Source: Accumulibacter jenkinsii (GTDB lineage: Bacteria > Pseudomonadota > Gammaproteobacteria > Burkholderiales > Rhodocyclaceae). From it: a stretch of 64,000 nucleotides of DNA. The DNA is taken from contig JAZKUF010000005.1 of NCBI GenBank assembly GCA_036625225.1, positions 1-64,000 on the forward strand, given 5' to 3'. Made by a program: the position numbers and the translations under genes. Below are positions 7,699-17,306 of this stretch, one piece after another. Each line of letters starts with the position of its first letter. Position 1 is the first letter of the stretch. The notes beneath the pieces are model-generated. The model did not search any database, was not told where the DNA came from, and worked only from the letters and a program-made list of their open reading frames with translations.

Positions 7699-8222
7699 GG
7701 CTCCAATCCCTTGGGGGCATCCCCAAATCCCTCGATCGCCTCGGTCACGAGGAGAGAGAGGGAGTGCTCCTTGTCTCGAATTTTCTGCAACTCGCTAAGG
7801 GACACGCTCTCGGGCAATGGTGCGTAGCTCCAGTGCGTGATCCCCGCATCCTAAAGGCGGGTTCCGGTACGCTCGAAGGCGGCAGGCTCGCGCAGTTTGT
7901 CGAGAGTGAACGCATCGTCGTCCAGCTTGCTGATCGGCGCTTGTACCCTGTCGCGCCCCGTAAAGTGCTATCGCTCTAGCGGACACCCCTTCAAATTCTT
8001 CAACTTGAGACGCATAGCTGATTTTCCTGCGGGGGTGTACCGACCGCGCCCGGACTGACCATCGTTATTCGACAACGGGCGCGAGGAGGATGGCCTTGAA
8101 CCTCGAGTTGGACGAAGCCGCTACGCGGAGGAAAGGGCGCTCTTGCGGAGGCGTTGAATTCAAAATGGTACCTCGTCCCTCATCCGAGGGGTGTTCATGA
8201 CGAACCTGGAGGTTACCGCAAG
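7699..8222. other. Intergenic region upstream of IS91-like unit
   Basis: No supported gene. The divergent promoters of the PncC-NadE gene (leftward) and the recombinase gene (rightward) should lie here. A GGAGG-type ribosome site occurs near 8209-8213 ahead of the recombinase ATG. Confidence 0.4.
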
Positions 8223-9139
8223 ATGGAAGACCTGTCCGCAGTCGCAGTGACGGATTTCGATCGCAACTACGTGTTGCATCAGAAGCACTTGAAGCTCAAG
8301 GGCTTGCAGCCCAAGACGATTGAGGCATATTCGCGCGCCATCCGCCGAGCCGGAGACTACTTCGATCATCAGATCGACAATCTAAGCGATGCCGACCTGC
8401 TGAATTACTTTTCCGACCTGAGCGAGACGCACTCCTGGAGTTCGATCAAGCTCGATCTCTACGGGCTGAAGTTTTACCACGAGCACGTGCTGAAGAAGCC
8501 CTGGGTGGCGCCGGGACTGGTTCAGCCGCCGCGGTCGCAGCGGCTGCCGGACATCGTCACCGTCGAGGAGGCCGAGCGGATTTTCAGGGCTACGCGGGTA
8601 CTCAGTTACCGCGTCTTCTTCTTCACGCTCTATAGTCTTGGTCTGCGTCTGGGAGAAGGGCTGCGGCTGACGGTCGCCGACATCGATGGCGCGCGCCAGC
8701 GCGTTCATCTGCGCGACGCCAAGGGCAACAAGGATCGCCTGGTGCCGTTGCCGATGGCCACCTACCGACTTCTGCGCCGATTCTGGCAGCGCCACCGCAA
8801 TCCCGTCCTGTTGTTTCCCAATCGCCACGGCGGCTTGGCAGGTGCTGGCGCAGCCACCACACCCCTCGACCGCGGCGGTGTTCAGAAGGCCCTGCGGGCA
8901 GTCGTCGAATCCTGTGGGCTAAAAAAAACATTTCGCCTCACAGCCTTCGCCACAGCTATGCCACTCACCTGATCGAGGCCGGCGTCGACCTCCTCGAAGT
9001 CCAGAAGATCCTCGGCCATCATTCCATCCTCACGACCGCCCGCTATACGCATCTGACGGATCAAACACAGCATCATGCGATCGACCGGATCAACGCGCTG
9101 ATGGACCGGTTTACTTTCGCTCAGGAGGCGCCCCGATGA
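8223..9139 (+). pseudogene. Tyrosine recombinase (integrase), split by a -1 frameshift at an A8 run
   Basis: Frame 1 from ATG at 8223 (MEDLSAV) carries the SAM-like N-terminal domain (KTIEAYSRAIRRAGDYFDHQ) and the first catalytic Arg in SLGLRLGEGLRL. At 8921-8928 there is a run of eight A. Frame 1 then continues nonsensically to 8972. A -1 shift there enters ISPHSLRHSYATHLIEAG, LGHHSILTTARYTHLT and the end at 9137-9139, supplying the HxxR box, the second His and the nucleophilic Tyr. The whole protein would be about 305 residues. Either the gene is broken by a missing A, or expression uses a programmed -1 shift on the heptamer A-AAA-AAA. The stop overlaps the transposase ATG. Confidence 0.85.
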
Positions 9140-10242
9140 TCCGCCTCTCTGCCATCATCGCTGAATTCGGAACCGACTTCTTGGCGCAATTTCGTCAACG
9201 GCTGAGCTTTGACCAGATACAGGCGCTGTCGGCGATCGAGCATTGCCGCAGCCCTGCCAGTCCAATGATGCAGGTGCAATGCAGTGACTGTGCGCACCAG
9301 CATCTCGTGCCGCATTCCTGTGGCCATCGCCTTTGCCCGCACTGTCAACACCACGAGAGCCAACAATGGCTGGAACGGCAGATGCAACGGCTCGTCCCGG
9401 CCGACTACTTTCTGCTGACCTTCACGCTGCCGGCCGAATGGCGCGGGCTTGCGCTGACCCACGCCCAGATCGTCCTCGACCGCTTGATGGGCTGCGCCTG
9501 GGAAACGGTGCATCGTTTCAGCCAGAACGACCGGCAGTTGCAGGGAACACCGGGAGCCATCGCGGTGTTGCACACCCACTCGCGCCGCCTCGACTTCCAC
9601 CCGCATGTCCATCTCATCGTTCCCGCAGCCGCGGTGGATACGGGAAAGCGGCGCTGGCGACGCAAGCGGCGCGGCAAGAACGGCACCTATCTCTTCAACG
9701 AAAAGGCACTGGCCAAGGTCTTTCGGGCAAAGATGCTGGCCGCGATCGAGGCCGCCGGCATTCCCCTGCCGGCGCGTTATCCGAAGGAGTGGGTGGCGCA
9801 CTGCAAATCGGTCGGCAGCGGCGAGAAGGCATTGATCTATCTCGGTCGTTACCTCTACCGGGGCGTCATCCGCGAAGCGGATATCCTCGCCTGCGAGAAC
9901 GGCCAGGTAAGCTTCCGCTATCGCAATGCTCAAACCGGCAAGTCGGAAAAACGCTCGCTCGCTGGGGTCGATTTCCTCTGGCTGATTCTCCAGCACGTTC
10001 TGCCCAAGGGGTTTCGCCGCGCTCGCAATTTCGGCTTCCTACACGCCAATTGCAAGCGCCTGATCGCCTTGCTGCATCTCTTGCTCAAGTTCGATCCCAG
10101 CCGCTTCGCGCCGCCGCGCAAGGAGCGGCCAGCACTGCTTTGTCCCTGCTGTGGCGCCGTGATGGTGATCGTCAGGACGCGGATTCGCTCCACAGCGCCC
10201 GGAGTCCTCACCGTCGCGCCGCTCGCCTCGGTCGCCACCTGA
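9136..10242 (+). CDS. IS91-family Y2 HUH transposase
   Basis: A 368-residue rolling-circle transposase. An N-terminal zinc-binding region holds CSDC...HSCGHRLCPHC. The HUH metal motif is HPHVH at 155-159, and paired catalytic tyrosines occur in YLGRYLY (Tyr 235 and 239). A C-terminal CPCCG ribbon follows. These enzymes nick single-stranded ends and mobilise adjacent DNA by one-ended transposition. The ATG overlaps the stop of the upstream tyrosine recombinase as ATGA, so translation is probably coupled. Length is typical and no break is seen. Confidence 0.93.
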   Translation: MIRLSAIIAEFGTDFLAQFRQRLSFDQIQALSAIEHCRSPASPMMQVQCSDCAHQHLVPHSCGHRLCPHCQHHESQQWLERQMQRLVPADYFLLTFTLPAEWRGLALTHAQIVLDRLMGCAWETVHRFSQNDRQLQGTPGAIAVLHTHSRRLDFHPHVHLIVPAAAVDTGKRRWRRKRRGKNGTYLFNEKALAKVFRAKMLAAIEAAGIPLPARYPKEWVAHCKSVGSGEKALIYLGRYLYRGVIREADILACENGQVSFRYRNAQTGKSEKRSLAGVDFLWLILQHVLPKGFRRARNFGFLHANCKRLIALLHLLLKFDPSRFAPPRKERPALLCPCCGAVMVIVRTRIRSTAPGVLTVAPLASVAT

Positions 10243-10663
10243 TCATGTAAGCCTGGCCCTCACCACTGTCCGGCCTGGTTCGGGAGTTCAGTTTCCCCAA
10301 GCTGAGCGATGCGCGTGCCCGGAATTCAGAACGCGGGACGCAGAAACCGACGGATTCGCCAAACCTTTGCCGCCTGGGCAGCGGCATCGGGGACTTCCTG
10401 CTCCCGGATCCATGCTTCCGGGGTAAATCCAAAAAAGATATTTGCAAGGGAGGCTCGGGCCTCCGGGCCGGGCTCGTCCAACAAACGGTTCAGATCGTGG
10501 CTTCGCACGATCTAACCTTATTCGTTAAGTTTCCGGCGGCCCGGACTTTGAGGTCGATTCTGTAAACGACGTGCTGGGGCGTCTGTTCGTTATGCCACCT
10601 TGGTCTATTCGATCTCGGGCTAGCTGTAGCGACGCACCATGATGTCGGCGCTCGGGCCGTTAT
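10243..10663. other. Intergenic region after IS91-like unit
   Basis: No firm gene. A 60-codon minus-strand frame at 10326-10508 (starting MRSHDLNRLLDEPGP) is the only candidate. It has no recognisable family and could be chance. The right end of the IS91-like element should lie in the first part of this stretch. Confidence 0.35.
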
Positions 10664-11944
10664 CTACAACTGTGCGCCGATGAGCGATGCTGCATGCTCC
10701 AGAAACTTTTCGGAAAGCGGGCGCTGCTGCCACTCGTCGAGGCTGACCCGGCGGGAGCGCGACAGATCGGCATTGAACACTTCGACTTGCCGGCGAGCGA
10801 AATCGGCGGCGTAAATGTTCAGATTGGCTTCGTCGTTGAGGCGAAAGGAGCGGGTGTCGAAATTGGTCGAGCCGACCGACACCATCAGGCTGTCGATGAT
10901 CAACACCTTGCAGTGATACATCGTCGGCTGGTACTCGTGAATCTCGGCGCCGGCGCCAAGCAGATCTCCCCATCGGGCACGCGAGGCGCGCCGGACGATG
11001 GCCGCGTCGGTGTGCTCGCCGGGCACGATGATCTGCATCTTGACCCCGCGCTTGAGCGCATCTACGAGCGCCTGGCTGCTTAGCTTGTCGGGAACGAAAT
11101 AGGCACTCGACAAGTGGATCGAATGTTGCGCCGACGTAATCGCCAGCAGGTACATCAGATGCATGCTCTCGCTGCCGCCGGAGGGCGAACTGCTGAACAT
11201 CTGGGCGGCGTCGTTCCCGGCTGTCGGCAGCTCTGGGAAATAGTGGTCGCCGTGCAGGACGACACCGGTGGCCTTGATCCAGTTATCGAGAAATACGGCC
11301 TGCATTTGCGCCACGACCGGACCCTCGGCGCTGAAGTGGGTATCGCGCCAGTGCTGCGGATCCTGGGCATCACCCGTCCAAAGCCCGGCGATGCCGACAC
11401 CGCCGGTGAAGCCCACCTTACCGTCGACCACAAGCACTTTGCGGTGCGTACGGTTGTTCATGCGCGCCAGGGAGTACCAGGCGGGCTTGTGAAACTTGCG
11501 CACTTCGACCCCGGCCGCCGCCATGGCAGCAAGATGCGTCGGGTCCATCTTGGTGCTGCCAACCCAGTCAAGCAGCACGTGCACCTTGACGCCGGCGCGG
11601 GCACGTTCGGCCAGCGCGTCGGCGAACGCTTTGCCGATGGCGTCCGACCAGTAAATGTAGCTCTCGAATGTGATGGTCTTCTTCGCAGCGCGAATGGAAA
11701 TGAGCATGGCGGGAAAAATTCGGTCGCCATTCAACAAGGCTTCGAAACGGTTGCCCTGCAGAATGGCCGGCCCGAGCAGTACCCCCATCGCGCGCGCAAA
11801 GGCCGGATCGGCAGCCGCGTAGCGGCGCTCGACGCTTTGCTCAATTTTCTTCTCGCCTGTGGTGAAGTTCAGCGCCAGGATGCCCACCATCAGCATCAAC
11901 ACAGCCACGACAAGAACCCCCGGCAGGGAGACTATTGTCTTCAT
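10664..11944 (-). CDS. Cardiolipin synthase (phospholipase D family)
   Basis: A 426-residue membrane enzyme with an N-terminal hydrophobic anchor (about residues 8-26) and two HKD catalytic motifs: H167-x-K169-(4)-D174 in THRKVLVVDGKVGFTGG, and H344-x-K346-(4)-D351 in YHCKVLIIDSLMVSVGS. This is the layout of ClsA/ClsB-type enzymes that condense phosphatidyl groups to make cardiolipin at the inner membrane. Only one transmembrane helix is obvious. It is followed on the same strand, upstream in coordinate terms, by two stress-type genes, suggesting an envelope-stress group. Which Cls subfamily it is I cannot say. Confidence 0.9.
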   Translation of the reverse strand: MKTIVSLPGVLVVAVLMLMVGILALNFTTGEKKIEQSVERRYAAADPAFARAMGVLLGPAILQGNRFEALLNGDRIFPAMLISIRAAKKTITFESYIYWSDAIGKAFADALAERARAGVKVHVLLDWVGSTKMDPTHLAAMAAAGVEVRKFHKPAWYSLARMNNRTHRKVLVVDGKVGFTGGVGIAGLWTGDAQDPQHWRDTHFSAEGPVVAQMQAVFLDNWIKATGVVLHGDHYFPELPTAGNDAAQMFSSSPSGGSESMHLMYLLAITSAQHSIHLSSAYFVPDKLSSQALVDALKRGVKMQIIVPGEHTDAAIVRRASRARWGDLLGAGAEIHEYQPTMYHCKVLIIDSLMVSVGSTNFDTRSFRLNDEANLNIYAADFARRQVEVFNADLSRSRRVSLDEWQQRPLSEKFLEHAASLIGAQL

Positions 11945-12052
11945 TCAACGCTTGTCGATTGCATGAATGCGGCGCTTTCCGCGCCGTGCGTCACCCATGT
12001 GTTGCCCTGAACAACGGGCGACGGTGAGGCCGCCGCCCGCGGCATTGCTCGC

Positions 12053-12889
12053 TTAACGATTACGGATACGTTCCCACGCATCACGCGCGGCGTTCCGTGC
12101 TTGACCCCATGGAAGATTCGATGCGCCCCGCGCGCCGTCCCAGTCGCGCGAAAGATCGGCTTCGATATCGTCGAAGCTGCGACCCGGGTATTTGGCGTAG
12201 GATCTCACACCATAGTCGTAAGCCGGACCATAGTCGTCGAAGCTGGTGGCGTTCTCGGCGTACGGCCGGCCTTTGAAGTTGTCGCGCCAATAGGACGCTT
12301 CGGTAGACGGATCGATCACCCCGGAACCGCCCAGGCCAGCGTGCCTGTCGCCACTGGACTTGCGCTCGTCATCGCTGACGCTGACTTCACCCGTACTGGT
12401 GATATCTTCCGCTCCAGCGTCTTTCATGATGTCCTTGACGCGGTCGACCACATCGCCATCACGGGCATGCACCGAGATGAGGATGTTGCCTTCCTTGATC
12501 TTGGCTTCGTATTGCTTGGCTTCAAATTCAGGAATGCCCATGCCGATCAGGGCGCCGCCGATACCACCGATGGCTGCGCCAACGGCCGCGCCGCTGAGTG
12601 CTGCCATGATCGGGCCGGCCGCAATGAACGGACCCACGCCTGGAATGGCCAGTGCGCCGATGCCGGCCAGCAGACCCAGCACGCCACCGGTTACACCCCC
12701 TGCGCTGGCGCCGATGGCGGTGCCTTCCGGCGCTTTGGTGCTGTGCTCGTGCGCAAAATCACGGCTACCGGTTTTGTCCGGAAACAGCGCGGACACGTCG
12801 CTGGTGGGAATCCCGGCTTCATTCAAACGTTGAACGAGGGTTTCAGCTTGAGCCTCGGTATTGGTGAGACAGATAACGGTTTTTGACAT
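12053..12889 (-). CDS. Glycine-zipper general-stress-like protein
   Basis: A 278-residue protein. The start MSKTVICLTNTEAQ is chosen because an AGGAAA ribosome site lies just upstream; a longer frame exists but overlaps the BON gene. Residues 1-60 resemble the N-terminal fold of 17M-type general stress proteins (nucleotide or flavin unknown). Residues 70-125 form a Gly/Ala-rich zipper likely to insert in membrane (GASAGGVTGGVLGLLAGIGA and similar). A short alpha/beta stretch ILISVHARDGD follows, then an acidic, aromatic-rich tail (YWRDNFKGRPYA). It probably forms a unit with the BON protein 20 bp upstream. Function unknown. Confidence 0.75.
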   Translation of the reverse strand: MSKTVICLTNTEAQAETLVQRLNEAGIPTSDVSALFPDKTGSRDFAHEHSTKAPEGTAIGASAGGVTGGVLGLLAGIGALAIPGVGPFIAAGPIMAALSGAAVGAAIGGIGGALIGMGIPEFEAKQYEAKIKEGNILISVHARDGDVVDRVKDIMKDAGAEDITSTGEVSVSDDERKSSGDRHAGLGGSGVIDPSTEASYWRDNFKGRPYAENATSFDDYGPAYDYGVRSYAKYPGRSFDDIEADLSRDWDGARGASNLPWGQARNAARDAWERIRNR

Positions 12890-12908
12890 GATGGTTTCCT
12901 TTTTAAAA

Positions 12909-13301
12909 TTACTTGACTTGCAATTGGTTGTCGATGCTCTTGATGCCCGGCATGGCTTTAACCAGGCTGCTGATTTTTTCCAGCTCGGCAGCCGTCTTGA
13001 CCGGACCGCGTAAGGTGACTCTGCCATTGCGGGTAATGACCTTGATGTTTTTTGCATCCATGGAAAATTCGTCTTTCATCAGTGCCTGGCGAATCTCCTG
13101 AGTAATCTTCAAATCAGACTCGTTATTCTTCTGATCCATCGGGGTCAAGGTCTTGTCATCACGATCACGTTTATTGATACCCGTATTGCTGGCGTCTCTG
13201 TCCTGCACCATGGGCTTTTCGGTTGTTGCGAGCTCGCTTGCGGCAATTGCCAGATAGGGTGTCAAGAGCAGACTGGCTGCGATAATCATTTGTTTTTTCA
13301 T
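12909..13301 (-). CDS. Exported BON-domain protein
   Basis: A 130-residue protein with a classical signal peptide (MKKQMIIAASLLLTPYLAIA, cleavage probably after AIAA). A BON domain in the C-terminal half (ITQEIRQALMKDEFSMDAKN to the end) carries the NGRVTLRGPVKT signature. BON proteins such as OsmY bind phospholipid surfaces and are often induced by osmotic stress. It is the first gene of the minus-strand group with the glycine-zipper protein and, further on, cardiolipin synthase, fitting an envelope-stress role. Confidence 0.88.
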   Translation of the reverse strand: MKKQMIIAASLLLTPYLAIAASELATTEKPMVQDRDASNTGINKRDRDDKTLTPMDQKNNESDLKITQEIRQALMKDEFSMDAKNIKVITRNGRVTLRGPVKTAAELEKISSLVKAMPGIKSIDNQLQVK

Positions 13302-14009
13302 CCGATTAACCTCACATAAGCGTTAAAAATATCAGCCTCGGTTCAGGATGATTCGGCTGCGGCTGCGTCTGCGGCTCCGGCAGGCAGCCTGTCGAGTACT
13401 GGTTTTAATGTTGCATCCAGGGCGGGATTTTGGTGATCTTCATGCGGCCACGCTGGCACCCGTCCCACCGACCGCTGCACCTACTACCTGTGCCGATCGG
13501 GTGCGCCCCGGGCGCGCCACTGATCGGGCCGCAATTCGCGTTCGTGTCACGGGTCTTGCTCGGTCCTTCTTTTCGTAAATCAGTGGCATATGCTTGGGTA
13601 GTTGTGATGATCTGGAGGGTGGAATGCGATTCGGTTCCGCCGTGATCAGGAGAACACACTGCCCATCACCAGCGGGGCCGCTGCACTTTGCCTTTATCAG
13701 AGGGATTGATCTTCGACGAGGGAACGGCAAGGGTCTGTACGCTGGCGCGCACTACGGCGGGTCTTCTGCAAGGTGGAATAGAAAAAACTACCCCAGTTCT
13801 GGCAGCCTTGTGGATGCCGCCGGACTTGCGCGGGCGCCGAGTAAGTTTGATGGTCCAGGCGGTGGCCGATGGCGCCATCCCCTTGGGCGCACCCGCTTAC
13901 CCACAACCTATCCGTCATCGAAATAGGCGACCCGGCCAGCCTCCAGCGCAATGGCAAATGCTCTGACCTTCTGCATTCCTTCCCAGATGGCCTTGGGGCC
14001 AGGATGACC
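13302..14009. other. Intergenic region with IS4-type remnant
   Basis: Apart from the transposase tail at 13918-14009 I see no supported gene; frames here have no recognisable families. The promoter of the BON-domain gene should lie at the left edge. Confidence 0.4.
13918..14009 (-). pseudogene. C-terminal tail of an IS4-like transposase
   Basis: The minus strand encodes GHPGPKAIWEGMQKVRAFAI and a further dozen residues to a stop. This has the form of the C-terminal end of IS4-type transposases (GPxxIWxGLQRLRDFA...). The rest of the gene is absent: the IS66 copy begins at 14010 and its far flank does not continue the frame. This implies a deletion or rearrangement next to the IS66 end. Confidence 0.45.
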
Positions 14010-14307
14010 GTGTCCCTCCGGCAAAGCTGCAAAACGCCCTGGACAAGGCCGCCGGAAGCCTCCCGCGATCAAATATTTGCACTTTCAGCTGACGTTCCAC
14101 GCTCAAATCGGGTATGGTGCGGCACATGCACACGCCCCCGAGGGACCGACACCGGCAGATTTCCGAAGACGATCTCGTCTTCATCCGCCCGTCGATCGCC
14201 GATCATCCGGCGTCGAGTCGCAAGACCGGGTCGAAGCCGGGGTGTGAAGGGTGGAACCTGGGCTATCCGTGGGTCAAGGACTGTCGCCCGCGGCGATCAG
14301 CGCTCGC

Positions 14308-15942
14308 ATGAAGAAACCGCCTGAACAGGTCGATGTCACGCCAGCGCAGATCGACGAACTGCTGGCCCTCGCGAAACCGGTGTTTCCGGCCCCGCAGTAC
14401 GCCCGGCTCAGCCAGATCCTCTCGACCTTTGTCTTCGTCATGCAGGCCCTGCAGAACACGAAGCTCTCGCTGGCGCGTTTTCGACAGATGGTGTTCGGCG
14501 CCCCGACCGAGAGCAAACGCCATCTCCTAAAGCCGCTCCCCCAGACGGACGAAATACCCGCCGCTGCGGATGCGGCCGCGCCCGGAGAGACCGCGGCCGG
14601 AGAGACCGCGCCCGCCGAAGCGAGTCCCCCGAAGCCAGGCCACGGCCGCAATAGCGCGGCGAAGTATGTCGATTCGCAGGTCATCGAAGTGAAGCTTCCG
14701 GGTCTGAAGGCCGGCGATCCCTGCCCGAACTGCGACCAGGCCAAGGTCTATGCCTCGCCTCCCCGCATCGTCGTCAAAGTGGTCGGCCAGCCACCGATTG
14801 ACGCCACGATCTACCGCCTGGAAACCCTGCGCTGCCGGATGTGCGAGACGACCTACGTGGCGCCGCTGCCCGAAGGCGTCTGCGCGTCGAAATATGACCC
14901 CAGCTGTGCGAGCCTGCTCGCCCAGTTGCGCTACGGCAGCGGGATGCCGTTCCATCGCATCGAAGGGCTGCAGGCGAGCCTCAACGTGCCACTACCGGAT
15001 TCGACGCAGTGGGACATCCTCTCTCAGGCGGTACCGGCGCCGCGCGCCGTCTTCGACGAGCTGATTCGCGAGGCCGGACAGGCTGATCTGCTGCACTGCG
15101 ACGACACCCCGATGAAGATCCTGTCGCTGATCGCCGAGAGGAAGCAGATCGAAGCCGCCAGCCTGGAAGCGAAGCGCAAGGCGATCAATACTTCCAGCAT
15201 CGTCGCCGTGCTCGATGAGGGCAAGCACGTGGCGCTGTATTTCACCGGTCACCCCCACGCCGGGCAGAACCTCTCGGCGGTCCTCGCGAAGCGGGAGCCG
15301 GGGCTGGCAATCCCGATGCAGATGAGCGATGCGCTCGCGAGCAACTTCGTCGGCGAGTTCGCGACGATCATCGGCAAATGCATCGCTCATGGCCGCCGCC
15401 GTTTTGTCGATCTGGTGCCGCATTTCCCCGAGCACTGCCGCTATGTGATCGAGACCCTGGCCCAGGTCTATGCCCACGAGGCGCATTGCCAGGCGAAAGC
15501 GATGTCGCCCGACGAGCGCCTGCTCTACCACCAGGAACACAGCGGCCCGCCGATGCAGGCCATGCGTGACTGGATCGGGGATCAGTTCGCGAAGTCTCTT
15601 GTCGAGCCGCACAGCAGTCTGGGCAAGGCCCTGACCTATCTGATCAAGCACTGGGACGGCATGACGCTCTTTCTACGCCAGGCCGGCGCCCCCCTGGACA
15701 ACAACCTCGCCGAAAGGGCACTCAAGCGGGCGATCATGCATCGCAAGAATTCGATGTTCTACAAGACCCCGAAGGGGGCCGAGGTGGGGGACGTCTACAT
15801 GAGCCTGATCCATACGTGCGAGCTCTGTCGGGTCAATCCGTTCGCCTATCTGCAGGCCTTGCACAAAAACGTCAGCCAGGTGCTGGCCCAGGCGGCGCAG
15901 TGGCTGCCCTGGAATTACCACCAGCAACTTGCCGCCACCTGA
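14308..15942 (+). CDS. tnpC: IS66 transposase TnpC
   Basis: A 544-residue DDE transposase if started at ATG 14308 (MKKPPEQVDVTPAQIDELLA); an upstream GTG at 14251 would add 19 residues. N-terminal coiled region (FVFVMQALQNTKLSLARFR), then a zinc-finger-like CxxC pair (CPNCDQAKVY and CRMCETTYV). The IS66 catalytic domain follows with HCDDTP, an HGRRRF segment and PLDNNLAERALK. It is identical in sequence to the copy at 29870-31504, implying very recent spread or gene conversion. It is oriented against tnpA/tnpB, unlike the usual IS66 order. Confidence 0.95.
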   Translation: MKKPPEQVDVTPAQIDELLALAKPVFPAPQYARLSQILSTFVFVMQALQNTKLSLARFRQMVFGAPTESKRHLLKPLPQTDEIPAAADAAAPGETAAGETAPAEASPPKPGHGRNSAAKYVDSQVIEVKLPGLKAGDPCPNCDQAKVYASPPRIVVKVVGQPPIDATIYRLETLRCRMCETTYVAPLPEGVCASKYDPSCASLLAQLRYGSGMPFHRIEGLQASLNVPLPDSTQWDILSQAVPAPRAVFDELIREAGQADLLHCDDTPMKILSLIAERKQIEAASLEAKRKAINTSSIVAVLDEGKHVALYFTGHPHAGQNLSAVLAKREPGLAIPMQMSDALASNFVGEFATIIGKCIAHGRRRFVDLVPHFPEHCRYVIETLAQVYAHEAHCQAKAMSPDERLLYHQEHSGPPMQAMRDWIGDQFAKSLVEPHSSLGKALTYLIKHWDGMTLFLRQAGAPLDNNLAERALKRAIMHRKNSMFYKTPKGAEVGDVYMSLIHTCELCRVNPFAYLQALHKNVSQVLAQAAQWLPWNYHQQLAAT

Positions 15943-16078
15943 GGCGATTTCCAACAAACCTCGTACCGGTATTCTGCCTAATCGTGGAGAAGCGGGTAGA
16001 TGCATCCGCCTGTGGCCGCCTGCTTCCTCGGCTTGGCGGGTAGAGGAATTTCCTGAAATCACCTGAGCGCTGGCGACC

Positions 16079-16432
16079 CTACGCCGCGAGGCGGCGCCAG
16101 GCCGGCGCCGCGCGGGTCCGCGTGGGGTCGCCGGCCATCAGCAGCACCTGCAGCTCGCAAGCCTGAAGCGGCTGGAGCGGCGCCGTACCATCGGGCCAGA
16201 AGGCAAACCGGCCACTCGACAGACGCTTCTGGCAGAGCCAGAAACCCTGGCCATCGTAGACCAGAATCTTGATCGCTGTCCGTGCGCGGTTGCGGAAGAT
16301 GAACAGCCCGCCGCTGAACGGATCGGCCGCCAGGCGCTGCCGGCAGATGCCGGCCAGCCCATCGATGCCGGCCCGAAAATCGATCGGTTCGACCGCGACC
16401 AGGAGACGCATGTGCGGCGTGATCTGGATCAT
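16079..16432 (-). CDS. tnpB: IS66 accessory protein TnpB
   Basis: A 117-residue Orf2/TnpB. It starts at the ATG that overlaps the tnpA stop (ATGA), so the two genes are coupled. The family core VEPIDFRAGIDGLAG is intact. It is identical to the protein at 29380-29733 and differs at a few residues from that at 1108-1461. It ends 136 bp from the end of the opposing tnpC. Confidence 0.93.
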   Translation of the reverse strand: MIQITPHMRLLVAVEPIDFRAGIDGLAGICRQRLAADPFSGGLFIFRNRARTAIKILVYDGQGFWLCQKRLSSGRFAFWPDGTAPLQPLQACELQVLLMAGDPTRTRAAPAWRRLAA

Positions 16433-16857
16433 GCGGCGCACCAGAAGGCGCTGCACAGGCCGGCGAGACCGGCCAGGCCCGGGCCATTGAGTTCCACCCG
16501 CATCTTGGCGCCGCGTGGGTTCTCGAGTTCTATCGTGCACTCGCAGAGGCGCTGAGCGACGGGCTCCTGGGCGGGCGACACCGTCAATTCGACGAACCGG
16601 GTTTCATTTCCCCTGGTCCCGAGCGCCCCCCCGGCCTGCCCCTGCTGGCGCCGCTTCAACCCTTCATAATTCAGCTGGAGTTCCCGCGCGGTGACGTGCA
16701 GGCCGTGTTCTCGTGCGATGCCAACCGCCGCCGCCCACAACGATCGAGGAATGTGCTCCCCGCGTCCCCGCGTTTCACGCCAGCCCTTGAACCGCTCCCG
16801 TACCTCCGCCAGGCTCTCGCCAGAACCTACTGCCGCCACCTTCTCCAGGTTGTCCAT
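16429..16857 (-). CDS. tnpA: IS66 accessory protein TnpA
   Basis: A 142-residue TnpA (MDNLEKVAAVGSGESLAEVR). The N-terminal half is an HTH-like region (HIPRSLWAAAVGIAREHGLH). The C-terminal half ends in GPGLAGLAGLCSAFW, common in proteins of this class. Intact here, with the seven-C run that is six in copy 1. First gene of the tnpA-tnpB pair; the tnpA-side IS end lies 83 bp upstream and should hold its promoter. Confidence 0.9.
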   Translation of the reverse strand: MDNLEKVAAVGSGESLAEVRERFKGWRETRGRGEHIPRSLWAAAVGIAREHGLHVTARELQLNYEGLKRRQQGQAGGALGTRGNETRFVELTVSPAQEPVAQRLCECTIELENPRGAKMRVELNGPGLAGLAGLCSAFWCAA

Positions 16858-16940
16858 CTGCCGCTCCTCTTCAGGTTGAATTCGCAGCCAACCTTACCAA
16901 GGACGTCCAGCGATTTCATGCAATCTTGCCGGAAGGACAC

Positions 16941-17223
16941 AAATATAATCGGCTGCATGCGAGAACCCGTATTCCCGTGGAGCATGCGATCGGTGGAATG
17001 AAGAGTTTCCATTGCCTGGCTAACCGGATAAGAAATCACTTGGACTTAATCATCGACTATCTTTTCTGGATTCCGGCTGGTCTTTGAAACTTTAAAATAT
17101 CTTAAAATCATCATTTTAGCATGGAGAACAAGTCTAATGCAGTCCGCTACAGCTAGCGACCCATTCCGGTCATTGGCACTCGGGAACATCGGATGACTGC
17201 ACCTGAGCACGCTGCGGACGTTC
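16941..17223. other. Intergenic spacer between two IS66 elements
   Basis: About 280 bp with an A/T-rich patch near 17080-17130, unlike the surrounding GC-rich sequence. No gene or named site recognised. Confidence 0.4.
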
Positions 17224-17306
17224 ACTTGAGCGTAAGCGTCCGACCGCTCCACCTGTAAAAGTCGGACGAGATAGCGCAACCTCCCGGCTTTCGATGGGAG
17301 GTTGCG

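Larger units (their letters stand above)
8150..10250 (+). mobile_element. IS91-like element with tyrosine recombinase plus HUH transposase
   Basis: Two genes overlapping by ATGA: a XerC/D-like tyrosine recombinase and a Y2 HUH transposase. This pairing is known from a subset of IS91-family elements. IS91 elements lack inverted repeats and target duplications, so I could not define oriIS and terIS; the limits given are approximate. Confidence 0.6.
14010..16940. mobile_element. IS66-family element, convergent subtype, copy 2 (complete)
   Basis: 2931 bp, ends GTGTCCCTCCGGCAA at the tnpC side and GTGTCCTTCCGGCAA (minus strand) at the tnpA side. tnpC reads rightward while tnpB and tnpA read leftward, so they converge around 15943-16078. 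The copy at 28872-31802 has the same length in inverted orientation. No direct repeat flanks this copy (ATGACC left, AAATAT right), so at least one flank has been rearranged. Confidence 0.93.

Noticed and set aside
14114..14311. 65-codon frame upstream of tnpC in IS66 copies 2 and 3 (MVRHMHTPPRDRHRQ)
   Set aside because: Conserved only because the copies are identical; it overlaps the tnpC start region and matches nothing I know. It may be a leader peptide, but I cannot support it.
14001..16950. Target duplication around IS66 copy 2
   Set aside because: Left flank GGATGACC and right flank AAATATAA do not match in any register.
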